A stretch of 64,000 bases of DNA from Bacillus sp. UNC41MFS5 (GTDB lineage: Bacteria > Bacillota > Bacilli > Bacillales_B > DSM-18226), in contig NZ_JMLP01000010.1 of the NCBI RefSeq assembly GCF_000686805.1, positions 1-64,000 on the forward strand, read 5' to 3'. Position 1 is the stretch's first letter; the number at the start of each line of letters is the position of its first letter. The notes under the pieces were generated by a model, which was given only the letters and a program-made list of their open reading frames with translations, had not been told where the DNA came from and did no database searches. The position numbers were made by a program, and so were the translations under genes. This document shows positions 16,806 to 24,632 of the stretch, piece by piece.

Positions 16806-17478
16806 CAAACTTATACCCTACCCCCCATACCGTATGGAAGAATGGCTGCGCGGTTGTTTCAACTTTTTTTCGAAGTCGTTTAATATGGACATCCACCGTT
16901 CGTTCGTCCCCATAAAACTGATAGCCCCACACTCGTTCCAGTAGTTGCTCCCTTGAGAATACTTGGCGGGGATGTTCAACCATATAGTAAAGTAAATCAA
17001 ACTCTTTCGGTGTTAAGTTTGTGACCGGGGTACCGTCAACGATCACTTCACGTGTATTTTTGCTAATTTTAAAATGTTCTGTCTGAAGGAAATCGTCACT
17101 ATCCTTAGGTACTTGGGTTTGGAACCGACGTGTTACTGCCTTAATTCTTGCCATCAATGTCAGCGGACTGAATGGCTTGGTCACATAATCATCCGCTCCC
17201 ATTTCAAGACCAAGCACCTGGTCGGACTCACTGTCTTTGGCTGTTAACATGATAATTGGAACCGTATAATTTTCTTGGCGAATTTTACGGCAGATGGTTA
17301 CTCCGTCCATACCTGGGAGCATCCAATCGATAATAGCCGCATCCCATGTCCCTTCTTTAATGCGGTTGTAGCCTTCGAGTCCGTCATTCACAAACTCCCC
17401 ATTTATCCCTTCTTTGGCAAAAAACATTTCAATCATGGAACAGACACTTTTATTATCTTCGATCACTAATATTCTCAA
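16777..17478 (-). CDS. OmpR-family response regulator
   Basis: A 233-aa DNA-binding regulator. The receiver domain has the acidic pocket IEDN (7-10), the phospho-acceptor Asp51 (AAIIDWMLPG), Thr in MLTAKD and Lys in YVTKPF. A winged-helix domain follows (LTPKEFDLLYYMVEHPRQVFSREQ, then TVDVHIKRLRKK). Start is TTG with AGGAG about 10 nt upstream. A tandem heptamer motif upstream (17578-17595) recurs before htrA, suggesting autoregulation and control of htrA. Confidence 0.93.
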   Translation of the reverse strand: MRILVIEDNKSVCSMIEMFFAKEGINGEFVNDGLEGYNRIKEGTWDAAIIDWMLPGMDGVTICRKIRQENYTVPIIMLTAKDSESDQVLGLEMGADDYVTKPFSPLTLMARIKAVTRRFQTQVPKDSDDFLQTEHFKISKNTREVIVDGTPVTNLTPKEFDLLYYMVEHPRQVFSREQLLERVWGYQFYGDERTVDVHIKRLRKKVETTAQPFFHTVWGVGYKFDESIKTDEV

Positions 17479-17577
17479 AATAATTCAACTCCTACTGATA
17501 CCTAAAGTGTTCTTTTTATTAGTTTATCTCAAAATTTAAGCATATCAACAATAAATACAATTCTTCTTCACTAATTA

Positions 17578-17595
17578 ATAGTTTGTTCATAGTTT
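17578..17595. promoter_or_regulatory. Candidate autoregulatory box upstream of the response regulator
   Basis: ATAGTTT-GTTC-ATAGTTT, which reads AAACTAT-GAAC-AAACTAT on the gene strand, is a perfect 7-bp direct repeat with an 11-bp period. This is the usual geometry of OmpR-family sites. It lies about 100 bp upstream of the regulator start and matches the motif before htrA. Confidence 0.5.
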
Positions 17596-17611
17596 ATTAA
17601 TGTTTCTCCAC

Positions 17612-17650
17612 AAAAAAGAGGCTTGAATCACTTCAAGACCTCTTTAAATG
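17612..17650 (-). terminator. Intrinsic terminator of the acyl-CoA cluster
   Basis: On the minus strand AAAGAGGTCTTGAA-GTGA-TTCAAGCCTCTTTTTT forms a long stem with one mismatch, 10 nt after the oxidoreductase stop. Confidence 0.85.
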
Positions 17651-17660
17651 CTAATTAACT

Positions 17661-18635
17661 TTACGGTTCTAGAATTAACTTCCCTTGTGTTTTCCTAGAT
17701 TGCAGGAGGGTATGGACCTTTGCAGCTTCCTCTAATGGGAATACCCCGCCAATAGTGAGTTTTAATTTTCCAGTACCGAGGTATGTAAACAACTCGACCA
17801 AACTTGGCTGAAGTAATTCGGGCTTTCTCATAATCTGTGGCAAGAAAAAGCCGATCACTGATTGATTTCTAGCCATCAAAGACGACGGATAAAATCTGCT
17901 TTGTTCTCCGCTTGCTGCTCCAAACACAACAAGACGTCCAAACGTAGCCAAGCATTTGACCGTCTTATGGAAAATATCACCACCTACCATTTCAAGGGCA
18001 ACATTTACCCCTTTGCCGCCTGTTGCTTCAAGAACCTCCTGTTCCCAGTCTGTCTCTGTATAGTTAATTAGGACATCTGCACCCATTTCCCGTGCCAATG
18101 CTAATTTTTCATCTGAACTGGCTGTTGCAATAACCTTGCCTGCTCCGAACAACTTGGCGAGTTGGACAGCAATTGTTCCTACTCCGCCAGCAGCTGCATG
18201 CACCAGCACGCTTTCGCCCTTTTCTAACCGGCCCATTGTTTTTAAAATATGGTAAGCACTTAAGCCTTGAAGCGGCAGGGCAGCAGCCGTCTTGAAATCT
18301 AATTGTTCTGGCAGTGGAATCAGTACACGCTCATCGGCTAATGCATAATCAGCATATCCTCCTGATTCTATTAAGGTCACAATTCTTGCCCCGGGTTTCA
18401 CTTTCGTTACTTGTTCACCTACGGCAGCAACAATTCCTGCAATTTCGGCACCTGGAATGAAAGGCAGCGGTGTTTTGACAACATACTGCCCTTCTCTCCT
18501 TGCTGTGTCCGCATAGTTGACCCCAATCGCTTTGATTTCAATTAAGACTTCATGACCGGTTGGGACTGGCTTTTCCATTTCGACTACATGTAATACTTCG
18601 GGTCCGCCATATTCTGTTAATCGGATTGCTTTCAT
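17661..18635 (-). CDS. NADPH:quinone oxidoreductase / zinc-independent MDR family
   Basis: A 324-aa medium-chain dehydrogenase/reductase. The N-terminal GroES-like domain (GVNYADTARREGQY) lacks the zinc-binding cysteines, and the Rossmann fold has HAAAGGVGTIAVQLAKLFG, as in Qor-type quinone or enoyl reductases. Substrate unknown. GGAG lies 9 nt before the ATG at 18635, preferred over 18644. It is the last gene of the acyl-CoA cluster and starts 12 bp after the enoyl-CoA hydratase stop. Confidence 0.88.
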   Translation of the reverse strand: MKAIRLTEYGGPEVLHVVEMEKPVPTGHEVLIEIKAIGVNYADTARREGQYVVKTPLPFIPGAEIAGIVAAVGEQVTKVKPGARIVTLIESGGYADYALADERVLIPLPEQLDFKTAAALPLQGLSAYHILKTMGRLEKGESVLVHAAAGGVGTIAVQLAKLFGAGKVIATASSDEKLALAREMGADVLINYTETDWEQEVLEATGGKGVNVALEMVGGDIFHKTVKCLATFGRLVVFGAASGEQSRFYPSSLMARNQSVIGFFLPQIMRKPELLQPSLVELFTYLGTGKLKLTIGGVFPLEEAAKVHTLLQSRKTQGKLILEP

Positions 18636-18647
18636 GATTGTCATCTC

Positions 18648-19427
18648 CTATTTTCCTTTAAATACTGGTTTTCTCTTTTTCTTAAAAGCCGTAATACCTT
18701 CTTTGTGATCAGCCGTTTGCACCATTAATGTCTGAATCAACCGCTCTTGCTCCAGAATATCCTCAAGTGTTGAGGTAAACGATTGGTCAATTAATTTCTT
18801 TTGTTTTCCGTAAGCTTTTCCAGGCCCATGAGCCAATTTTAACGCAAACTTCGTTGTTTCTTCCTGAAGTTTTTCTAATGGTACTAAATAATTCAGTACT
18901 CCGAGTTGATAGAGTCGCTCTGCAGGAATCGGCTCTGCCGTAAAGAAGAATTGTTTTGCTAAATGCGGGCCAATTAATCTTGGTAGTAAATAAGAGCCAC
19001 CGCCATCGGAGATTAAACCTACTTGGGAAAAGCTGAGTGCAAACTTGCTATCCTCAGCAGCAACGATTAAGTCACAAGCTAGGACTAAATTAAAACCTGC
19101 CCCTGCTGCAAACCCGTGGACAGCGGCAATAATCGGCTTTTCTATGTCTTTCATTAACAAGATGAGTTCATTCAGTTTTCCGATATGGTCGTAAACTTGA
19201 CCAGAATCTGCTTGACCCATGGTTTTCACGTCACCGCCCGCACTAAAGGAACGGCCCGCTCCTGATAACACAATCACTTGAATATCTTCATCAGTTTGGG
19301 CGTTAATAAGCGCATCCTTTAATCCTAAAATCATCTCAGGGCTAAACGCATTAAGACTTTCTGGACGGTTTAATGTCAAAGACAAGACCGGACCTAATTT
19401 TTCAACTAACAAATGTCCTTGGCTCAT
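18648..19427 (-). CDS. Enoyl-CoA hydratase/isomerase family protein
   Basis: A 259-aa crotonase-fold enzyme. The oxyanion-hole segments are SAGGDVKTM (about 66) and HGFAAGAGFNLVLACD (about 105); GLISDGGGSYLLPRLIG carries Asp where classical hydratases have the second Glu, which is closer to the isomerase (PaaG-like) pattern. It probably hydrates or isomerises a beta-oxidation intermediate. The ATG at 19427 is 6 nt after GGAAG; the RBS block lies in a short tandem repeat (about 19430-19456). Confidence 0.88.
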   Translation of the reverse strand: MSQGHLLVEKLGPVLSLTLNRPESLNAFSPEMILGLKDALINAQTDEDIQVIVLSGAGRSFSAGGDVKTMGQADSGQVYDHIGKLNELILLMKDIEKPIIAAVHGFAAGAGFNLVLACDLIVAAEDSKFALSFSQVGLISDGGGSYLLPRLIGPHLAKQFFFTAEPIPAERLYQLGVLNYLVPLEKLQEETTKFALKLAHGPGKAYGKQKKLIDQSFTSTLEDILEQERLIQTLMVQTADHKEGITAFKKKRKPVFKGK

Positions 19428-19474
19428 ATTCATCTTCCTTTCATCTTCCTTTCATCTTTACTTCCATAATCGAT

Positions 19475-19965
19475 TTATACAGAAATGGTTTCGACCACGA
19501 CTTTTCCTTCCTGTAAAATCGGGACAATCGCTGTTATGCCCTTAGAAGCAGCTATCCTTAAGTCCTGCTGTTGGTCATATTTAGCAAGCAGTTTGCCAAC
19601 ATAGGAATCTAGTAAAATTTCATATGCATCCGTTTGGCCCCGATAGAAATATAAGGCCGATTTCGCCGCATCTGTTAATTCATAATCACAATTTTTCACT
19701 AAGCAATCAATTAAGTGACCAGCCCCATAGGTTTGGCGTCCAGTTCCCCAGCCAGAATATATTCATCTTGTTGGTACAGTTTTGCCTGTTCGATGGCTTC
19801 ATTGCTGTGCAAGACTGGAATCACTTCCTTTGCGCCATCTTTTAAAGCCGAAACAATTGTCGTAGTAGCCAGTAGAATATCTAAGACCACCGCTATTTTA
19901 TTCCCATCCGCCATTTTCTCTTCGCGGATGTCCTCTTTCTTCATGAGAAGGTGAATCTTCGTCAT
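19475..19965 (-). pseudogene. Remnant of a ComB-like 2-phosphosulfolactate phosphatase gene
   Basis: Two adjacent fragments match the two ends of the ComB family (PF04029). The N-part, 84 codons, has VVLDILLATTTIVSAL and AGELDAKP; the C-part reads GAGHLIDCLVKN then YELTDAAKSALYFY and ends KVVVETISV, in a different frame. Together they give about 160 residues where the family has about 230-240, so roughly 70-80 middle codons were lost at about 19722-19735, with a frameshift. An RBS (GGGTGGGA) is still present before the ATG at 19965. Intact, it would have hydrolysed 2-phosphosulfolactate or a related phosphate. Confidence 0.8.
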
Positions 19966-19982
19966 TCCCACCCAGCTCCCTT

Positions 19983-21059
19983 TTAAAACCTCTCATCTGC
20001 AACATTAGCAGCATGTTGAATTAAATTTTTCACGAAATAATTAAAATCGGCAAAACGAGTATCTGATGTTTGACCTTTCTTATAGCGGTAATAGATTTGT
20101 TGACCTATAACTGCTAGTTTAAAATAAGCAAACGTTAGGTAAAAATTGAAATTAGTAACATCCCTGCCGCTCTTTTTTGCATAGAGTTCGATGAATTCTT
20201 TCCTTGTCAAAAACCCTTCATGGACGGCCGTAACCGGTGCCTTCCCTAACCCATTAATCAACAGTTTCGAATCATTGCTTTGATTCCAATACCCCATCGC
20301 TACACCAAGGTCTGCAAGCGGATCGCCGACAGTGGTCATTTCCCAATCAAACAAACCGACCATTTCCGTGAAACTTTGATTAAACATGGCATTGTTGAAT
20401 TTATAATCGTAATGAATAATTGTAGACTCATGGATTTTGGGAGTATGATCCAGCAGCCATTTCTTCAAAGGTTCAAGACAATCGATTTCATCCGTTTTTG
20501 CCCGTTCATAGCGCCCAATCCAGCCATGGACCTGCCTTTCCATAAACCCATCCGGCTTAGCTATAGCAGCCAGACCTGTCTGTTTGTAGTCAATTGCATG
20601 TAATTCGACAAGCTGCTCGACCATTACTTCCGATAACCGTCGACAGAGATCATCCGATATTGAAATCTCCTTAGGAAAAGAAGTATCGATTACGATTCCA
20701 TTTTTTCTTTCCATTAGGAAAAAGGGACCGCCAACAATTTTTTCATTATTGGAAAACAAATAGGGCTTTGGAGCAACGGGAAAAATCGGGTGCAATTCAG
20801 AAAGAATTTTATATTCCCTCTCCATATCGTGCGCTTTTGGAGCTACAGGACCTAGAGGCGGACGTCGTAATACAGCTTCCCACTTCTCTTTTTTGATTTG
20901 ATACGTCAGATTAGAATGACCGGCGGAAAACTGTAAAATTTCAAGTGGTCCAACGGGCAGGTTTTCGATGGTTTCTTGTAAAAACGTATCAAGGACAGAC
21001 AGATTTAATTCCTCTCCTTTACGGACAGGGATGGTATCTTTACTCATTTGATGGGGCAC
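19983..21059 (-). CDS. APH-fold phosphotransferase, ACAD10/11-kinase-like
   Basis: A 358-aa kinase-fold protein. It shows FSAGHSNLTYQI (nucleotide loop), VLRRPP, PKAHDMEREY, the catalytic loop IHYDYKFNNAMF (Asp and Asn) and the metal-binding FDWEMTTVGDPLADLG. These match the N-terminal kinase domain of human ACAD11 and the bacterial LvaA type, which phosphorylate 4-hydroxyacyl-CoAs, rather than aminoglycoside kinases. GTG start after GAGGAGGAATACG. The ACAD11-like dehydrogenase encoded upstream supports this role. Substrate is an inference. Confidence 0.82.
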   Translation of the reverse strand: MPHQMSKDTIPVRKGEELNLSVLDTFLQETIENLPVGPLEILQFSAGHSNLTYQIKKEKWEAVLRRPPLGPVAPKAHDMEREYKILSELHPIFPVAPKPYLFSNNEKIVGGPFFLMERKNGIVIDTSFPKEISISDDLCRRLSEVMVEQLVELHAIDYKQTGLAAIAKPDGFMERQVHGWIGRYERAKTDEIDCLEPLKKWLLDHTPKIHESTIIHYDYKFNNAMFNQSFTEMVGLFDWEMTTVGDPLADLGVAMGYWNQSNDSKLLINGLGKAPVTAVHEGFLTRKEFIELYAKKSGRDVTNFNFYLTFAYFKLAVIGQQIYYRYKKGQTSDTRFADFNYFVKNLIQHAANVADERF

Positions 21060-21095
21060 CGTATTCCTCCTCTCAAACTTGAAAAATCCGAAACC

Positions 21096-21113
21096 ATACT
21101 AACCGGTTAGTAT
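21096..21113. promoter_or_regulatory. TetR-type operator, perfect palindrome
   Basis: ATACTAACCGGTTAGTAT is a perfect 18-bp palindrome, 37 bp upstream of the kinase start and downstream of the tetR stop. A near copy lies at 23132-23149 before the acyl-CoA dehydrogenase gene. It is probably bound by the TetR protein encoded at 21169-21735. Confidence 0.7.
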
Positions 21114-21168
21114 TCACTTAATAAAGGGAGGAAGTAATCATCCAAATCCCCCTCTATACCTTTTTTCT

Positions 21169-21735
21169 TCAATTGTCTTTAATTCCCTTTAAGATCATTT
21201 CGACAAAAATCTCCGCAACTTCCTCGTCCGTGCATTTTCCATCAGGATTAAACCATTGGTAACTCCAATTGGTAATACCAAGAATCCCCATCGTAATGAT
21301 TGGGGCATTTAAATCAGGCCGAAATTCCCCTTTTTCCATTCCGGCACGAATGAGTCCTTCAATGTTTAGTCGGAATTGGTCTCTTTTTTGTTCAATTAAT
21401 TTAAGATGCTCGGTACTTAAATTATTCATTTCCCGAAAGAAAATTTTAGCTGCTGCACCTTGGGTTGTTATATTCGTAATTAGCATATAAACATTCGCAG
21501 ATAATTTTTCCTTGAATGATTTTGAAGTGTCATTTAATATATGCTCCTGGTTATAAAGTAAACCATCGATATAACCAAGGTGGATATCCATTAGTAATTC
21601 TTCCTTACTCGAAAAGTAATAGTAGAATGTACCCTTTGTTACACCAAGTGAATCAACGACGTCTTGAATGGACGTTTCAGTAAAACCTTTTTTTTCAAAT
21701 AGACTGATGCTTTGTGCTGTAATTTTTCCCTTCAC
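21169..21735 (-). CDS. TetR/AcrR family transcriptional regulator
   Basis: A 188-aa repressor. The HTH is clear (AQSISLFEKKGFTETSIQDV, then DSLGVTKGTFYYYFSSKEEL); the C-terminal ligand domain probably binds an acyl-CoA, by analogy with FadR and related repressors. GAGG lies 7 nt before the GTG at 21735, better than the ATG at 21750. It lies between the kinase and dehydrogenase genes and near two matching palindromes, so it likely represses this cluster. Confidence 0.88.
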   Translation of the reverse strand: MKGKITAQSISLFEKKGFTETSIQDVVDSLGVTKGTFYYYFSSKEELLMDIHLGYIDGLLYNQEHILNDTSKSFKEKLSANVYMLITNITTQGAAAKIFFREMNNLSTEHLKLIEQKRDQFRLNIEGLIRAGMEKGEFRPDLNAPIITMGILGITNWSYQWFNPDGKCTDEEVAEIFVEMILKGIKDN

Positions 21736-21803
21736 ATTATGTCCTCGCATTCTCTAATATGTCTAATGAGAATTATATCATATTCAATAATGCCCCTTAA
21801 GCA

Positions 21804-21883
21804 CTAACGAGGATTTCGACCATCTAAATAACAATACCACCCGCACCTCCGGTAATGACCGCTGTTTTTCCTACTAATTTCAT
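21804..21883 (-). pseudogene. Remnant of a short-chain dehydrogenase (SDR) gene
   Basis: On the minus strand an ATG opens MKLVGKTAVITGGAGG, the exact N-terminal nucleotide-binding motif of SDR oxidoreductases, but the frame stops after 19 codons. In another frame the following bases read YLDGRNPR then stop, like the DGG-x-x end of an SDR. The body of about 230 residues was deleted. It lies between the acyl-CoA dehydrogenase and tetR in the same orientation, so the intact gene was probably part of this catabolic operon. Confidence 0.75.
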
Positions 21884-21903
21884 AGTTCCCCAGCCCTTCT
21901 ATT

Positions 21904-23112
21904 CTATTGATATTTCCTCAATTCAAGTTTAGCTAACTGAGCACGGTGAACTTCATCAGGTCCATCTGCTAATCGTAATGTTCTTGCATTGGCCCATTGT
22001 GCCGCGAGTGTGAAATCGTTAGATACTCCAGCCGCCCCAAAAGCTTGAATCGCACGGTCAATAACACGTAATGCCATTGAAGGGGCAACGACCTTAATCA
22101 TCGCTATCTCTGTCTTTGCTTCCTTATTTCCGACGGTATCCATCATATAGGCAGCCTTTAAGGTGAGTAGTCTTGCTTGCTCAATTTCGATTCTGGAATC
22201 AGCAATCCATTCTTGTATGACTCCTTGGCTCGCTAAAGTTTTTCCAAATGCGGTCCGACTCTGAACGCGCTTACATAATTCTTCTAAAGCTCGTTCTGCA
22301 GCACCTATCAATCTCATACAATGATGTATTCGTCCTGGGCCTAATCTGCCTTGGGCGATTGCGAACCCTTTACCTTCTCCCCAAAGAATGTTTTCAGCAG
22401 GTACGCGTACATTTTCATACGTAACTTCTCCATGTCCATGCGGGGCATGATCATATCCAAAAACCGGGAGCATTCGTTCAATTTTCACACCTGGAGAATC
22501 TAGTGGAACGAGAATCATCGATTGCTGTTCATGACGGTTCGCCGCAGAATCTGTTTTTCCCATGACAATCGCTATCTTACAACGAGGATCCCCTGCACCT
22601 GATGACCACCACTTCCGACCATTAATGATGTATTCGTCCCCATCTCTTTCGATACTGGCTTCAATATTGGTTGCATCGGCAGAAGCAACAGCTGGTTCTG
22701 TCATCGAAAAGCACGAACGAATTTCACCTGCCAATAGGGGCTTTAACCACTGTTCTTTATGTCTTTCTGTCCCATAGCGGACGATAACTTCCATATTACC
22801 GGTATCAGGAGCACTACAGTTAAATACCTCTGGTCCTATTAACGACTGACCCATAATTTCACATAATGGGGCATATTCTTGATTAGTTAATCCGGCCCCA
22901 TATTCACTTTCTGGTAAAAATAAATTCCAAAGACCTTCTGCTTTTGCCTTTTCTTTGAGTTCCTCCATAATGGGTGGAACGGCACTCCAACGGCTGTCTT
23001 GTTCGTTTAATTGTTGCTCGTAAATACGCTCATTAGGATAAACATTTGCTTCCATAAAGGCAGTTAATTTTTCCTGCAACTCTTTCACTCTTTGAGAATA
23101 TGAAAAATCCAA
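21904..23112 (-). CDS. Acyl-CoA dehydrogenase, ACAD10/11-like
   Basis: A 402-aa flavoprotein. Long stretches agree with the dehydrogenase domain of ACAD11: [61 protein letters not shown] and [11 protein letters not shown]. It oxidises or rearranges acyl-CoA, with FAD. An ATG at 23133 opens the longest frame but lies inside the operator; TTG at 23112, about 10 nt after AAAGG, gives [12 protein letters not shown], the usual start of this family. Promoter and palindromic operator lie just upstream. Confidence 0.9.
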   Translation of the reverse strand: MDFSYSQRVKELQEKLTAFMEANVYPNERIYEQQLNEQDSRWSAVPPIMEELKEKAKAEGLWNLFLPESEYGAGLTNQEYAPLCEIMGQSLIGPEVFNCSAPDTGNMEVIVRYGTERHKEQWLKPLLAGEIRSCFSMTEPAVASADATNIEASIERDGDEYIINGRKWWSSGAGDPRCKIAIVMGKTDSAANRHEQQSMILVPLDSPGVKIERMLPVFGYDHAPHGHGEVTYENVRVPAENILWGEGKGFAIAQGRLGPGRIHHCMRLIGAAERALEELCKRVQSRTAFGKTLASQGVIQEWIADSRIEIEQARLLTLKAAYMMDTVGNKEAKTEIAMIKVVAPSMALRVIDRAIQAFGAAGVSNDFTLAAQWANARTLRLADGPDEVHRAQLAKLELRKYQ

Positions 23113-23131
23113 TATTTCCACGCCCTTTCTC

Positions 23132-23149
23132 ATACTAACCAGTTGGTAT
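23132..23149. promoter_or_regulatory. TetR-type operator, near-palindrome
   Basis: ATACTAACCAGTTGGTAT is an imperfect 18-bp palindrome matching the perfect one at 21096-21113. It lies just downstream of the promoter at 23162-23189 and before the likely TTG start, a position suited to blocking transcription. Confidence 0.7.
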
Positions 23150-23161
23150 GTTCTCCTGCTA

Positions 23162-23189
23162 ATTATACCTATAAATATTAAATATTCAA
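23162..23189 (-). promoter_or_regulatory. Sigma-A promoter of the acyl-CoA dehydrogenase operon
   Basis: On the minus strand a -35 TTGAAT (23184-23189), a 16-nt spacer and a -10 TATAAT (23162-23167). Transcription would start near 23155, immediately before the palindromic operator. Confidence 0.65.
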
Positions 23190-23326
23190 ATTAAATTCTA
23201 AATATTCTTTTAATTAGTTCCATGTAAGGATTCAAAAAATAGGTGGAATCATAGATGAGAGGAGCAGGCCAGAAAGATTCATTCGTTTTCATCATGCTGT
23301 TAATTAACAATTCCTGGCCATAGCAG

Positions 23327-23524
23327 TTAAAACCTTTTTGTAAATGATCTCTTTTGCTTGTTCATTACTTCATACGACTTTTCAATGATATCTGTTAGTA
23401 CATCTCCTTTATAAATTCGACCAAGCTTCAATCCTTGTTGGTAATATTCGACAATTTCATCTAGCAACTGCGAAGTTTCTTTTGTAATTCTTACATTTAA
23501 TTGAATTCTTTCGTTTTCAGACAT
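23327..23524 (-). CDS. Small ribbon-helix-helix-like protein
   Basis: A 65-aa protein (MSENERIQLNVRITKETSQL...). The pattern of a short beta strand (QLNVRITKE) followed by two helices (ETSQLLDEIVEYY and KGDVLTDIIEKSYEVM) suggests a ribbon-helix-helix DNA-binding fold. A basic tail KQKRSFTKRF ends it. AGGAG lies 8 nt before the ATG at 23524. No toxin gene adjoins it, so an antitoxin role is not supported. Target unknown. Confidence 0.65.
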   Translation of the reverse strand: MSENERIQLNVRITKETSQLLDEIVEYYQQGLKLGRIYKGDVLTDIIEKSYEVMNKQKRSFTKRF

Positions 23525-23625
23525 GTTATTCACTCCTATGTATTCATTAGCAATCTGCTATCACTTTTCTATCTTACTGTTATCATCTATCAATATACTA
23601 TATTTCAACAAATTTTTCAGTAGAA

Positions 23626-23650
23626 TCAAAAAAAAGTCATCAAAATGACG
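23626..23650 (-). terminator. Small intrinsic terminator
   Basis: On the minus strand GTCAT-TTTG-ATGAC is followed by eight T. It is downstream of the HTH gene at 23902-24453. Confidence 0.6.
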
Positions 23651-23659
23651 ACCATTTCA

Positions 23660-23714
23660 GACTGTCGACAAATCCGAATGATTTCGGGTTTAATATCGAC
23701 AGTCATTTTTTTTT
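23660..23714 (+). terminator. Long hairpin with T-run
   Basis: GACTGTCGA (23660-23668) pairs with TCGACAGTC (23696-23704), and an inner AAATCCGAA pairs with TTCGGGTTT; nine T follow. On the plus strand it has terminator form, but no plus-strand gene precedes it closely. It flanks the GC-rich repeat. Confidence 0.5.
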
Positions 23715-23731
23715 GGGTACATTAAACTAGT

Positions 23732-23868
23732 CTGTTGATTTCCGTTCCAGGTGCCTTCGCTTTCCGCGGGCGGTTCGGGGAGCCTCCTCGGCGCTTTCAG
23801 CGCCTGCGGGGTCTCCCCTGTCCCGTACTCCCGCAGGAGTCTTCGCCACCTTCCACTCCAATCAACAG
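23732..23868. repeat. Bacillus-type GC-rich intergenic repeat with terminal inverted CTGTTGATT
   Basis: A 137-bp GC-rich island in AT-rich DNA, bounded by inverted CTGTTGATT (23732-23740) and AATCAACAG (23860-23868). Inside are CTTTCCGCGGGCGG, GCGCTTTCAGCGC and ACTCCCGCAGGAGT, all self-complementary. It belongs to a dispersed intergenic repeat kind I know from Bacillus genomes; origin and function unclear. A 71-codon frame across it is a by-product. Confidence 0.8.
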
Positions 23869-23901
23869 TGTGATTGCCTAAGATCAACTTGTACCTGTTG
23901 A

Positions 23902-24453
23902 TCATTTTTCCAAACTTTTCTTTTTCTCTGGAATCACGATTGTTGCAACTGTCCTTCTCCTCCTCCCCTCTTTTGGTTCGTTTTTAATAACTTTTTTATA
24001 AACAGCAGCAAGTTCGTTCAAAAATGAGGCATACTCCTCTTCATTTAAGTGGATGGATGTCTGCCGGAACGTGACACCATCGGAAACTAGATCAATGCTA
24101 TCCTGGTCCAAGTATCGATCATATTCGCCCATTAAATTGGCCATAAATTTAATAAATAGGCTCATATGTTCATCCCTTGAAAGATTATTTAAGTCTTCAG
24201 GACCAATGGATACCTTGTTTGGATTATGGATGGAATAGACTTTTTCAACTGTTCCTCTGATTGGAATTTCATCAACAATATGAATGACTTCTGCTTCAAC
24301 TAATTTTTTTAAGTTGCGATACAATGAAGCTTGTGGGATATCTGGTAGAAATTCTTTTAATTGCTGCGCTGTAAGTTGTTGGTTAATTAAATACTGTATG
24401 ATTCTCATTCGAACGGGATGCAAAATAACATCCACAGTTGATTCATTTATCAT
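23902..24453 (-). CDS. Winged helix-turn-helix regulator (ArsR-like)
   Basis: A 183-aa regulator. The N-terminal winged helix is seen in HPVRMRIIQYLINQQLTAQQ and IPQASLYRNLKKLVEAEVIHI (residues 12-60), followed by a helical domain (about 85-165) and a basic tail with RRRRTVATIVIPEKKK. The C-terminal part may bind a ligand or mediate dimers. Target genes unknown; VanW is divergent and could be one. ATG start; AGGAGCTAATTTTAT upstream. Confidence 0.8.
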   Translation of the reverse strand: MINESTVDVILHPVRMRIIQYLINQQLTAQQLKEFLPDIPQASLYRNLKKLVEAEVIHIVDEIPIRGTVEKVYSIHNPNKVSIGPEDLNNLSRDEHMSLFIKFMANLMGEYDRYLDQDSIDLVSDGVTFRQTSIHLNEEEYASFLNELAAVYKKVIKNEPKEGRRRRTVATIVIPEKKKSLEK

Positions 24454-24632
24454 ATAAAATTAGCTCCTATTTTTTATTATCATTCTCAGTAATGAGAATA
24501 TTATATTCTTTGATTATTGTAAAGAAAAAATCTGGGAATTATTTTTATATTTTTCAAAAATGTATGAATCTGTTTTGAGGTTACATGAATTAGCCTACTA
24601 CTACCAATATTATAGTGAGGGGGTTGTTGAAT

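Noticed and set aside
19983..21059. Aminoglycoside resistance kinase
   Set aside because: APH fold is shared, but motifs and the linked ACAD11-like gene point to an acyl-CoA-type substrate.
23690..23905. 71-codon minus-strand frame
   Set aside because: It runs through the GC-rich intergenic repeat and its composition is that of the repeat; no RBS.
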